This document shows, piece by piece, positions 15,443 to 23,654 of a DNA stretch of 50,234 nt; position 1 is the first letter of the stretch; each line of letters opens with the position of its first letter. Source of the DNA: a virus; the IMG/VR virus record IMGVR_UViG_3300044733_003641, positions 1 through 50,234 of that record; one strand, 5' to 3'. The notes under the pieces are model-generated. The model worked only from the letters and a program-made list of their open reading frames with translations. It was not told the origin of the DNA and made no database searches. The position numbers and the translations under genes were made by a program.

Positions 15443-18400
15443 ATGGCGACTACCAATAAAATATTCGTATCCCCTGGTGTTTACACATCGGAAAGGGATT
15501 TAAGTTTTGTAGCACAAAGTGTAGGTGTTACAACCCTAGGGTTGGTTGGCGAAACCTTAACAGGTCCCGCTTTCGAACCTATTTTCATAACTAATTACGA
15601 CGAATTTGAGGCGTTTTTCGGTGGGACTATTCCCGAAAAATTTGTCAACACTCAGATACCTAAGTATGAATTAGCTTATATCGCTAAATCTTATCTACAA
15701 CAATCCAATCAGTTGTTTGTAACACGTGTTTTGGGTCTTTCAGGTTATGATGCGGGTCCAGGTTGGTCTTTATCAATTCAAGCAAATGTGGACGGAACCA
15801 CTGTAGGTTTGAATGGTTCTTCTTCCAACTATACAATTAGTTTCGTTGCCACTACTGGTGGTACCGTCACTCTCACACCTGTAGGTACGACATTAGTTGG
15901 TACAAACTTGAATAACCCTTTTACTCTTTTAAATGGAAATCAATCATCTTTCAATACTGAATTGAGTACTCAACTTACAGGTATTGTAAATGCTTCTGGT
16001 AATACTAGTGGTACTTCAGTTTATTATTTTGGTACAATCACAGACGCGGCTTACAGTGCTTTGAGTTCTTATACAGGTGAAACCAATGTGTTTGGTATGT
16101 CTGGTCTTACTAACTCTACCGCAGAATACACTTCTCCAAACAATGATGCTTGGTATTACTCTAATTTTAACGAAAGTACCAATGGTAATTATACAGGATA
16201 CTCTTTCTTTAGTGTGGTAACTTCATTAACAGATGCGGGTGGTGGAACTTATAATGGAACTATATCTGGTACTGTATTTAACTTTTCAGGCGTTTCATAT
16301 TTAGATTATAACAATGTGGTAGTAGCTACTTTACGTTCAAGAGGTATTTCGAATTATGGTTCTGGTGGAACAGGTCCAAGATATCAAGTCACTGGACTTA
16401 CAAGTGTTGTATTAAACACTACGGGGTCATACTCTGCTATTACAGAAAATCCATTCTCTCGTTTTGCTATTTCAGGTATTACGGATGGTACAGCTTCTCC
16501 TGAAAATTTCTCGTTCGTTGTTTCATTATCACAAACGGATCAAAACTACCTACCATCCGTTTTGGGTCGAACTAACTTTGGAAAAAGTAGAACTGAGGTA
16601 CCAATAATGGTTGAGGAAGTGTACCCAACCTTATTGACGTATGGGTATAATAAAGGCTTTATTAGGGGTCTTAAAACTGACTTAATTGCAACTCCTGGTT
16701 TAAGGTATAATCCTACAACTGATTCTATTGCCAATTATTTGGAAAGATACAGAGCAGCTGAATCTCCTTGGGTTGTATCACAACTTCGTGGTAGTACCGT
16801 TGAAAGATTATTTAAAATTTTAACGATATCTGATGGTGATTCAGCCAACACTCAAATCAAAATTTCTATACAAAATATTTCATTTAATAATGTGTCCTTT
16901 GATTTAGGTGTTCGTGACTTTTTCGACACAGATACTAATCCAGTTTATTTGGAGAAGTTTACTAATTGTAATATGGATCCTTCATCGAATAATTACATCG
17001 GTGTTAAGATCGGTACTTCTGACGGAGAATATGCTTTGAATTCGAAGTATATTATGTTAGAATTGGATTCGGACGCACCTATCGATTCATTACCTTGTGG
17101 TTTCGAAGGATATGTTATGAGGGAGTATCCCAATGCAATCCCTCCTTTCCCAATTTACAAAACCGCTTACTATTTCCCTGGTGAAGTTATTTACAACCCC
17201 CCATTTGGAACTACGACAGGACCTGTTTCTTCTCGTGGTATGTCAAATGCGGTTCAGAGTTCAGGAGACAGAGTAAGAACAACCTTCTTAGGTATCTCAA
17301 GTCAAATTGGTTATGATGTTGATTTTTATCAGTATAAAGGAGCTCAGTATCCCGTAAGTATTTGTGATTCTGAAGCGGCTGAACCATGGGATTACATTAC
17401 TCAAGGTTTCCATATGGACTCAGGGGCTACTGTTGTTCAAATTGCAGTAGGACCAACTTCGGGAACCCCAGCATTCCAGTGTGGTGATGCGTCATTCCAA
17501 TCCGATCCCGAAAGTTCTGAAAACCCTTACTATCAGATTCAAGCTCGTAAATTTACTTTCTTGGTTCAAAGAGGTTTTGATGGTTGGGATGTCTATCGTG
17601 AGTATCGTACAAATGGTGATAGTTTTATACTCGGTGGTGCTGGATATCAGAGAGGCGCTTGTGCAACAACAAGATATCCGAATGCCACAGGGTGGGGAGC
17701 ATTTAAACCTATTAGTGTTTCAAACTTTACAGATTACACTAATACTGACTACTATGCATATTTGTTGGGTATTAGTACATTCAATAACCCTGAATCCACA
17801 AACATCAATGTGTTCGCAACCCCTGGTATTGACTATGTTAATAACTCAAATCTTGTAGAAGACGCTATTTCGATGATTACTTATCAGAGGGCTGACTCGA
17901 TTTATATCGTCACCACACCTGATTGTAATGTGTTTTTACCAACTAGTAACGATAACTTCATTTATCCTACCGAAGCAGTTGATAACTTAGATAATACAGG
18001 TATTGATTCCAACTATACTGCTACCTACTATCCTTGGATACTTGTTAGAGATACTGTTAATAACACTCAAATTTATATTCCACCAACCAACGAGGTTTGT
18101 AGAAACTTAGCATTAACTGATAACATCGCATTCCCTTGGTTTGCAACTGCGGGTTACACACGTGGTTTAGTAAATGCTATTAAAGCTCGTAAGAAGTTGA
18201 CTCAAGAAGATAGAGACACTTTGTATCAAGGTCGTATCAATCCTATCGCAACTTTCTCTGATGTTGGTACTGTTATTTGGGGTAATAAAACTCTTCAAAT
18301 ATCTGACACAGCATTGAACAGAATTAATGTGAGAAGATTGTTACTACAAGCTAGAAAACTTATTTCTGCTGTTGCTGTAAGATTGTTGTTCGAACAAAAC

Positions 18401-18628
18401 GATGCTAAGGTTCGTCAGGACTTCTTGGATAGTGTTAATCCGATCTTGGATGCTATCAGAAGAGATAGAGGTCTTTATGACTTCAGAGTAACCGTAAGTA
18501 ACTCACCTGAGGATTTGGATAGAAACACCCTTTCAGGAAAAATTTATCTAAAACCAACTAAGGCACTTGAATTTATTGATATTGAGTTCTTGATAACTCC
18601 AACCGGAGCGTCATTTGAAAATATCTAA
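15443..18628 (+). CDS. Tail sheath protein (gp18-like)
   Basis: This 1061-residue protein forms the contractile sheath around the tail tube. The N-terminus (SPGVYTSERD at about 10-19, then TLGLVGETLTGPAF and the EFEAFFGG segment) and the C-terminal domain (RINPIATF, RRLLLQARKLISAV near 955-970, and the DLDRNTLSGKIYLKPTKA ending) are typical of T4-type sheath proteins. It is far longer than T4 gp18 (659 residues). The extra mass seems to lie in a Gly/Ser/Thr-rich beta region at about residues 105-400, probably one or two surface domains. The gene follows an A-rich leader with a TATTTATA box and precedes a HAD-like gene by six bases. Confidence 0.93.
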   Translation: MATTNKIFVSPGVYTSERDLSFVAQSVGVTTLGLVGETLTGPAFEPIFITNYDEFEAFFGGTIPEKFVNTQIPKYELAYIAKSYLQQSNQLFVTRVLGLSGYDAGPGWSLSIQANVDGTTVGLNGSSSNYTISFVATTGGTVTLTPVGTTLVGTNLNNPFTLLNGNQSSFNTELSTQLTGIVNASGNTSGTSVYYFGTITDAAYSALSSYTGETNVFGMSGLTNSTAEYTSPNNDAWYYSNFNESTNGNYTGYSFFSVVTSLTDAGGGTYNGTISGTVFNFSGVSYLDYNNVVVATLRSRGISNYGSGGTGPRYQVTGLTSVVLNTTGSYSAITENPFSRFAISGITDGTASPENFSFVVSLSQTDQNYLPSVLGRTNFGKSRTEVPIMVEEVYPTLLTYGYNKGFIRGLKTDLIATPGLRYNPTTDSIANYLERYRAAESPWVVSQLRGSTVERLFKILTISDGDSANTQIKISIQNISFNNVSFDLGVRDFFDTDTNPVYLEKFTNCNMDPSSNNYIGVKIGTSDGEYALNSKYIMLELDSDAPIDSLPCGFEGYVMREYPNAIPPFPIYKTAYYFPGEVIYNPPFGTTTGPVSSRGMSNAVQSSGDRVRTTFLGISSQIGYDVDFYQYKGAQYPVSICDSEAAEPWDYITQGFHMDSGATVVQIAVGPTSGTPAFQCGDASFQSDPESSENPYYQIQARKFTFLVQRGFDGWDVYREYRTNGDSFILGGAGYQRGACATTRYPNATGWGAFKPISVSNFTDYTNTDYYAYLLGISTFNNPESTNINVFATPGIDYVNNSNLVEDAISMITYQRADSIYIVTTPDCNVFLPTSNDNFIYPTEAVDNLDNTGIDSNYTATYYPWILVRDTVNNTQIYIPPTNEVCRNLALTDNIAFPWFATAGYTRGLVNAIKARKKLTQEDRDTLYQGRINPIATFSDVGTVIWGNKTLQISDTALNRINVRRLLLQARKLISAVAVRLLFEQNDAKVRQDFLDSVNPILDAIRRDRGLYDFRVTVSNSPEDLDRNTLSGKIYLKPTKALEFIDIEFLITPTGASFENI

Positions 18629-18634
18629 TAATAA

Positions 18635-19459
18635 ATGATTTCACACACCAAACAGGCTTTAATTTCGGAGGGTTTCGATGTTTTCGGAACCCCCGAATTA
18701 AAGTATTATGCATTTGATTGGGATGATAACATAATGCATATGCCGACCAAGATTATGGTTCTTGATGATAAAGGATCTGAAGTTGGAATGTCCACCGAAG
18801 ATTTTGCTAAGTATCGTGGAATTATAGGTAAGGAAAATTTCCCGTATGAGGGAACCACCATTGTGGACTACGCTCAAAACCCCTTTCGTAATTTTAGAAC
18901 AGAAGGAGACAGACAATTTATCATTGATAGTATGAAGGGAAAACCTGGACCAGTATGGTCCGACTTTGTGGAAGCAATCAATAATGGTTCTATTTTTTCA
19001 ATTATTACAGCTAGAGGGCATAACCCAAACACTATAAAGCAAGCCATATACAATATGATTGTGACTAATTACAATGGAATTAATAAAGATTTATTACTTA
19101 AAAACCTAAAAAAATATAGAAAGGTATCAGGAAATAGAATCAACACAAGAGACTTGATAAATTATTATATGGATTTGAATAAGTATTATCCTGTGTCTTA
19201 TGGAAGTGAGAATAGTGCAGCTAGTCCTGAAGAACTCAAAGTAAAAGCACTACAAGAATTTATTGATTATGTAAAAAGACATGCAAAAAAATTGAAGAAA
19301 AAACTTTATTTGAAAGACAATGTCAAAGGAACATTTACACCTACAATTGGATTTTCAGATGATGATATAAGAAACTTAGAAAAAATTAAACAAGAATTTA
19401 TTAAAGAACCTATATTAAAGACATATTCAACCGCGAGCGGGAAAAAAACCAGATTCTAA
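18635..19459 (+). CDS. HAD-superfamily phosphatase-like protein
   Basis: The 274-residue protein has the landmarks of a haloacid-dehalogenase-fold phosphohydrolase: motif I FDWDDN with nucleophile D28 and acid D30, motif II SIITARG with T125, and motif IV GFSDDD with D242-D244. Motif I has Asn where Thr or Val is usual. A basic Lys-rich helix (about 213-224) precedes motif IV. Proteins of this fold remove phosphate from nucleotides, DNA ends, sugars or proteins; the substrate cannot be read from sequence. The gene lies six bases after the sheath gene, so it is co-expressed with tail genes. Confidence 0.7.
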   Translation: MISHTKQALISEGFDVFGTPELKYYAFDWDDNIMHMPTKIMVLDDKGSEVGMSTEDFAKYRGIIGKENFPYEGTTIVDYAQNPFRNFRTEGDRQFIIDSMKGKPGPVWSDFVEAINNGSIFSIITARGHNPNTIKQAIYNMIVTNYNGINKDLLLKNLKKYRKVSGNRINTRDLINYYMDLNKYYPVSYGSENSAASPEELKVKALQEFIDYVKRHAKKLKKKLYLKDNVKGTFTPTIGFSDDDIRNLEKIKQEFIKEPILKTYSTASGKKTRF

Positions 19460-19502
19460 TAGAGAATATCCGAAAAAAAAACAAAGTAAATAGATAAATT
19501 TT

Positions 19503-21146
19503 TCAACGCTCAAATTTCTTCAAAAACACAATTGTACCACAATCAAAAATTCTTTCAATATTTCGAGAAACCATAATTTGTTTTTCGGTTAACTTAATAT
19601 CAAAACCTTCTTTTTTCAATTTTTCTTTTCTAAAATTCATTCTATGTACTCTTTTTTTTCCAATGATATACCAATAATTTGGTTTATTAATATTGGTCTG
19701 AGTAAACCCTAGTTTACGATACAAATGCCCCTGACTCCAACGACGATCCGCATAACTAATTATTTGAGTTGGGTGATAGTTTTTTATGAAATGATTAAGT
19801 AATTTGTCAGCCCCCCCTACAACTATCGTATCTGTTTTATTACAAAACCTACTTAATTCATATCCACTATGATGTGAACCGATACCTAGTCTTGGTTTTG
19901 TAAAGGTCATCAAAGATACTAGTTCTTGGTTATAGTATAAACCTAAATTAATTTTGGAATTGATTTTTCCTTGTAAATGGTGTGTGTCCAAAAAACTAGA
20001 CGATGTTTGGGGGTCTACATTTTTAATAACACACTTTCTTGCAAACACTCTGTCTAAGGTAAGACCTAACAAATTTTTTAATTTGGATTTAATAATGTCT
20101 TTTTTGAATAACCATTCGTCTTCAAAGATGTGAATTAGTCGTATATTATTTTGTTCACAAATTTGGGTTTTATTCAAATGATAATTCTTTCCGACCTTAT
20201 TTTCAGAATGCCAATACAGACCATTAAACTCAATTGCGAGATTATGTGAAGGTATAAAAATATCGATTTGATATGGAGGAATTATGGATAGCGATGATGT
20301 GATTGTCTGAACACCACAAGAAAGTAAAAATTGATTGATTTCTTTTTCTATGTTGGATACACTAGATGAACAGTTTGGACACCCATGCTTGGATAAATGA
20401 TCGTAGGGGAGTTGATCGAATATCCCGTGTGTTGGACAAATTATTTTAATCTTTGTGTGTGAGTTATGATATTCCACAAGAGAATAATCATATTTGTCAG
20501 AATGAATTTTTTCAGATCTTTCGATAAATTCAGATTCATTTAAACTAAACTTTTCTTTCTTTCGGTCAATTGAACATTTTTTACAACCTTGCCCGCACAA
20601 GTGTTTCGAAGGGGTTTGTTCAAAAACACCATGTTTTGGACACAAGATTTTTACATTTTTTGTAGATTTGATAAGATGCACCAATGAATAATCATAATAA
20701 GTTCCGTGTTTTTCAATTGCTTTATTAACAAAAGTTTCAGTGTTAGAACGGGGTTTACTCCTACTACAAGAAGGACAACCCTGACCAATCATATGTTGAG
20801 AAGGAAGTTTTTCAAAAATCCCATGAACAGGACATATAATTTTTACCTTGGTTTCTGAATTATCATAATTAGTTAATGAGTAGTCATATAGATCCCCAAA
20901 CCTATTTTTTACTTTGGTTAAAAACTCTTGGGTATTTGTAACCCTGTCTAAACAAAACTTACAACCATTTTTACCACGTAAATGTTCACTAGGTAATTGC
21001 ATAAAACTGTAATTGTGTAAATTACAAATTAATTTCACTTTAATAGTGGATTTTACATAATCAACAAATTCATAATTGAATTTATCAGAATATAATTTTT
21101 TTGATTTTTCAATAAATTTTGATCTGTCGTAAAATATTTTAGGCAT
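19503..21146 (-). CDS. Free-standing homing endonuclease with four zinc-finger repeats
   Basis: The 547-residue product has four repeats of about 45 residues (near 22-66, 86-128, 149-192 and 217-260), each with the pattern YDYS...KVKIICPxHGxFxxxPxxHLxGxGCxxC. Each has a CxxH pair and a later CxxC pair, a zinc-finger type (DUF723-like) known to be joined to homing nucleases. They are followed by a nuclease domain (about 265-370) with YQIDIFIPSHNLAIEFNG and YWHS, like the Vsr/EDxHD branch of the PD-(D/E)XK fold. The C-terminal part (about 370-547) is of unknown use. It lies opposite to the tail genes, between HAD and tail tube, where T4 has no gene. It should cut a related phage lacking it and copy itself. 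The target is inferred to be nearby. Confidence 0.8.
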   Translation of the reverse strand: MPKIFYDRSKFIEKSKKLYSDKFNYEFVDYVKSTIKVKLICNLHNYSFMQLPSEHLRGKNGCKFCLDRVTNTQEFLTKVKNRFGDLYDYSLTNYDNSETKVKIICPVHGIFEKLPSQHMIGQGCPSCSRSKPRSNTETFVNKAIEKHGTYYDYSLVHLIKSTKNVKILCPKHGVFEQTPSKHLCGQGCKKCSIDRKKEKFSLNESEFIERSEKIHSDKYDYSLVEYHNSHTKIKIICPTHGIFDQLPYDHLSKHGCPNCSSSVSNIEKEINQFLLSCGVQTITSSLSIIPPYQIDIFIPSHNLAIEFNGLYWHSENKVGKNYHLNKTQICEQNNIRLIHIFEDEWLFKKDIIKSKLKNLLGLTLDRVFARKCVIKNVDPQTSSSFLDTHHLQGKINSKINLGLYYNQELVSLMTFTKPRLGIGSHHSGYELSRFCNKTDTIVVGGADKLLNHFIKNYHPTQIISYADRRWSQGHLYRKLGFTQTNINKPNYWYIIGKKRVHRMNFRKEKLKKEGFDIKLTEKQIMVSRNIERIFDCGTIVFLKKFER

Positions 21147-21151
21147 GGATA

Positions 21152-21159
21152 TATTTATT
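21152..21159 (+). promoter_or_regulatory. TATTTATT and TATAAATA boxes upstream of tail tube gene
   Basis: TATTTATT lies 48 bases before the tail tube ATG and TATAAATA at 21182-21189 lies 18 bases before it. Both sit between the tube gene and the endonuclease gene on the other strand. The tube gene may therefore have its own promoter. Confidence 0.4.
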
Positions 21160-21207
21160 AAGTGTATTTAAAAAGTACGACTATAAATATAATCAAAAAA
21201 AAATAAA

Positions 21208-21696
21208 ATGGCAGATTTACTGATGAAAATGCCGGTTCCATACGAACCGAAAAGAGTAAATAGATTTATATTAAGATTTGACTCTACCCTTGGGATTAAC
21301 GAATGGTTTGTTGAATCGACGGATAGACCTTCGATTGATATCACATCTGTGGCAATCCCTTTCCTAAACACAGAAACCTATGTAGCTGGTAGGTTTAAAT
21401 GGAACGCTATGAACGTAGTATTCAGAGACCCAATTGGACCTTCGGCAACACAAGCCCTTATGGAGTGGGTACGATTACATGCGGAATCTGTCACAGGTCG
21501 TATGGGATACGCCGCAGGATATAAAAAGAATGTGGATCTAGAAATGTTAGACCCAACGGGTGTAGTGGTTGAAAAATGGATATTGGACTCTTGTATGATT
21601 ACGAAGTCAGCTTGGAATCAAGCACAATATGGTCAAGATGGTTTGGCAACATTGTCAGTCACTTTACAACCTGATCGTTGTATTCTTGTTTACTAA
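21208..21696 (+). CDS. Tail tube protein (gp19-like)
   Basis: The 162-residue protein polymerises into the tail tube through which DNA passes. Its length is the same as T4 gp19 (163 residues). Recognisable segments are VNRFILRF near 18-25, GINEWFVESTDRP, SVAIPFLN, VVFRDPIGP near 70-78 and the ending of ITKSAWNQAQYG and LATLSVTLQPDRCIL. The upstream leader is A-rich without a Shine-Dalgarno sequence. A strong terminator follows at 21714. Between it and the sheath gene lie a HAD-like gene and a homing endonuclease, both insertions relative to T4. Confidence 0.93.
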   Translation: MADLLMKMPVPYEPKRVNRFILRFDSTLGINEWFVESTDRPSIDITSVAIPFLNTETYVAGRFKWNAMNVVFRDPIGPSATQALMEWVRLHAESVTGRMGYAAGYKKNVDLEMLDPTGVVVEKWILDSCMITKSAWNQAQYGQDGLATLSVTLQPDRCILVY

Positions 21697-21713
21697 AAAA
21701 ATCTACAATACTT

Positions 21714-21749
21714 AAAAATCTCGTGTAGCAATATACGAGATTTTTTTTT
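21714..21749 (+). terminator. Rho-independent terminator after tail tube gene
   Basis: An 11-base perfect stem (AAAAATCTCGT / ACGAGATTTTT, 21714-21724 and 21735-21745) with a ten-base loop is followed by a run of T to 21749. It lies 18 bases after the tube stop codon. Confidence 0.9.
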
Positions 21750-21750
21750 G

Positions 21751-21758
21751 TATTTATT
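21751..21758 (+). promoter_or_regulatory. TATTTATT box directly after the terminator
   Basis: TATTTATT starts two bases after the terminator T run and 40 bases before the methyltransferase-like ATG at 21799. A box right behind a terminator is what a promoter for the next transcription unit would look like. Confidence 0.5.
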
Positions 21759-21798
21759 TTTCTTTGGTTGCGTCTTACATTAAAAAAAAAGAAATAAT

Positions 21799-22344
21799 AT
21801 GCCATCATTACAAATTAAAGATTTAGAGGATATCATATCTATGTGTGATTCGAATATGTCGACATATAAGTATTTTATTGAGACTGGTACATATCACGGG
21901 GAGACAACTCTTAGAATGGAGGGTTTCTTTGAAAGAATATTTACCATAGAACTTAGTACATATCTTTATCAACTTTTCACATCTAGGAATTACGATAAAA
22001 ATAAAATTACTGCTTTACTTGGTGATAGTGGAGAGGAACTTTCTAAAGTTATCCCACATCTAGACGGGGATGCTATTTTTTTCTTAGATGGTCACTATTC
22101 ATCTGGTGAAACCGCACAGGGAGTTAAGGATTGTCCACTTTTAGAAGAACTTGAAGTAATTAACAGGAATCTCCAGCACGGTGCAATTGTTATCATCGAC
22201 GATCTTAGACTTTTTGGAACCAAGATGAATGAGGATTGGACTTACATAACCAAGGAATCATTGTTAGAAAAGATTGAAAAAAGAGTGGAGAAATCATTTG
22301 ATATCAACGACAGATTTGTCATTTTACTATCTAAAAAGAAATAA
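21799..22344 (+). CDS. Class I SAM-dependent methyltransferase-like protein
   Basis: The 181-residue protein has a Rossmann-like pattern with SAM-binding motif I as FIETGTYHGETT (residues 26-37), an acidic residue at the end of the second strand (E51 in FTIEL), GDSGEE near 75-80, FFLDGHYSSG near 94-103 and VIIDDLRLFG at 131-140. This resembles small methyltransferases found beside glycosyltransferases and nucleotide-sugar genes, sometimes acting on sugar hydroxyls. The substrate is unknown. It may modify virion glycans made with the transferases at the window start (inference). It sits between the tube gene and a tube-like gene and is followed by the next start after two bases. Confidence 0.65.
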   Translation: MPSLQIKDLEDIISMCDSNMSTYKYFIETGTYHGETTLRMEGFFERIFTIELSTYLYQLFTSRNYDKNKITALLGDSGEELSKVIPHLDGDAIFFLDGHYSSGETAQGVKDCPLLEELEVINRNLQHGAIVIIDDLRLFGTKMNEDWTYITKESLLEKIEKRVEKSFDINDRFVILLSKKK

Positions 22345-22346
22345 TT

Positions 22347-22709
22347 ATGATAGAGATTCCAAATCCGATAGAACCATTAATGGCGAACAGGTACGCGATA
22401 GAAGTCGTAGGAACCGAGATTCCTAGTTATTTGTTTAGAGAATTCAAAATTTTCAATGAGGGGGACGAACTTATTTTTACGACAGAATTTTATGAAACAG
22501 TCAATTTTTGTTTTAACCCAAATGAGTTCTTCAAAATTACAGCAGTAAAAATATTATATCTAGATCCTATAGGTAGTGTTGTCAATGAATTATTGTTTGA
22601 AACAAAATCTATGAATTATGAAAAAACCGCATCATATGGTAGTGACGACCTACTGACTAATAAAATGAGGTTTGTAATTGGAAAAACACACAACTTCATT
22701 ACTTTGTGA
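22347..22709 (+). CDS. Second tail-tube-like protein
   Basis: This 120-residue protein looks like a shortened relative of the tail tube protein at 21208. Both start with a NR(F/Y) strand and both share a segment of pattern LDPxGxVVxxxLxxxxMxxxxxxxYGxDDL (here LDPIGSVVNELLFETKS and YGSDDL; in the tube LDPTGVVVEKWILDS and YGQDGL). In the T4 family, tube-like proteins gp48 and gp54 start the tube on the baseplate, so this may be a tube initiator or terminator ring. It is translated right after the methyltransferase (two-base gap). The paralogy is seen by eye, not by search. Confidence 0.55.
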   Translation: MIEIPNPIEPLMANRYAIEVVGTEIPSYLFREFKIFNEGDELIFTTEFYETVNFCFNPNEFFKITAVKILYLDPIGSVVNELLFETKSMNYEKTASYGSDDLLTNKMRFVIGKTHNFITL

Positions 22710-22743
22710 AAACAAAAATTAAAACAAAATTATATTTTAAGCC

Positions 22744-23493
22744 ATGGACGAAAATTTAAAAAAATACGGACAAGAAAATTTTTCATTACCACATGACGTT
22801 GTAAAATTACCAAGTGGTGGTAAATTCTACCCAAATAAAAAAAAGTCGGTCAAAGTTGGATATCTAACAGCAAGTGATGAAAATTTATTAATGGCGAGTA
22901 ACACAGATGACTTAATTATCAACCTATTAAGGTCAAAGGTGTACGAACCAGATTTGAGACCTGATGATATGATAAACGGAGATTTAGAAGCTATTTTAAT
23001 TTTTCTCCGAAACACATCTTTTGGTCACGAATACAACCTTCAATCTGTAGACCCAAGTACTGGGAAATTATTCCCAGTGGTAATACCTTTGGATGAACTA
23101 GAATTCAGAAAACCAAACGTAGAACCAGATGAAAACGGAACTTGGACTATTACATTACCCAAGTCACAATCTACTGTTACTCTTCGTCCTTTAATTTATA
23201 AAGAAATAACCGATATAAACCGACAAGTTGAATCTTATCCCCAAGGTAGAGTAGCACCAAGAGTTACTTGGAGATTACACAAACAAATCGTATCTGTAAA
23301 TGGGGACAACCAACCTCAAACAATTCACAAATTCGTGGACTCTATGCCAATAATGGATTCCAAATACATTAAGAACTTTTTGGAAGAGAACGAACCAAAA
23401 ATAGATTTAAAACGCACAGTTATAGCCCCGTCAGGAAACAAGGTAGATGTAGAAATCACCTTTGGGGCGGAGTTTTTTCGTGTTTTCTTCTGA
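22744..23493 (+). CDS. gp26-like baseplate/tail assembly protein
   Basis: The 249-residue protein has the signature of T4-type baseplate assembly proteins (gp26 family, also seen as tail assembly chaperones): LPSGGKFYP near 22-30, a GYLTASDENLLMA segment near 40-52, RPDDMINGDLEAILIFLR near 72-90 and SFGHEY. T4 gp26 helps assemble the central hub and is 208 residues long. The ORF ends with TTC TTC TGA and is overlapped by the +1-frame 48-residue ORF. The tape measure gene follows, the position where a tail assembly chaperone is expected. Confidence 0.7.
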   Translation: MDENLKKYGQENFSLPHDVVKLPSGGKFYPNKKKSVKVGYLTASDENLLMASNTDDLIINLLRSKVYEPDLRPDDMINGDLEAILIFLRNTSFGHEYNLQSVDPSTGKLFPVVIPLDELEFRKPNVEPDENGTWTITLPKSQSTVTLRPLIYKEITDINRQVESYPQGRVAPRVTWRLHKQIVSVNGDNQPQTIHKFVDSMPIMDSKYIKNFLEENEPKIDLKRTVIAPSGNKVDVEITFGAEFFRVFF

Positions 23494-23626
23494 TTATAGA
23501 GGCTATCAAATAGACGAGTTTTTTTTATTAAATCAGAGATTAAACGTTTCGTACTCTGATTATTTGAGTATGCCTATTTTTTGGAGAAGGAAATTATTAG
23601 AAAAAATCAACAATCAATCTATCTAA
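23480..23626 (+). CDS. 48-residue overlapping protein, possible chaperone extension
   Basis: A GTG at 23480 opens a frame in +1 relative to the gp26-like gene and overlaps its last 14 bases. The protein has a SSDYRGYQIDEFFLLNQRL segment and ends SYSDYLSMPIFWRRKLLEKINNQS. The pattern YxDxLxMPxxxRRxLLEK is common in short C-terminal partners of tail assembly chaperones. It could be an independent gene with a GTG start or the extension of the gp26-like protein made by a +1 frameshift within about 23453-23490, where both frames are open. A -1 shift would not reach it. In T4, gene 51 follows 26. Confidence 0.6.
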   Translation: MFSSDYRGYQIDEFFLLNQRLNVSYSDYLSMPIFWRRKLLEKINNQSI

Positions 23627-23643
23627 GAAATTGTTGTAGTGGC

Positions 23644-23651
23644 TATTTATT
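23644..23651 (+). promoter_or_regulatory. TATTTATT box before tape measure gene
   Basis: TATTTATT ends three bases before the ATG at 23655. The distance is too short for a classical -10 box serving that ATG. It is reported because the sequence recurs. Confidence 0.3.
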
Positions 23652-23654
23652 GAT

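Noticed and set aside
23453-23493. Classical -1 frameshift of the tail chaperone
   Set aside because: The overlapping frame is +1, not -1; no matching slippery heptamer was found, so only a GTG start or +1 shift is kept.
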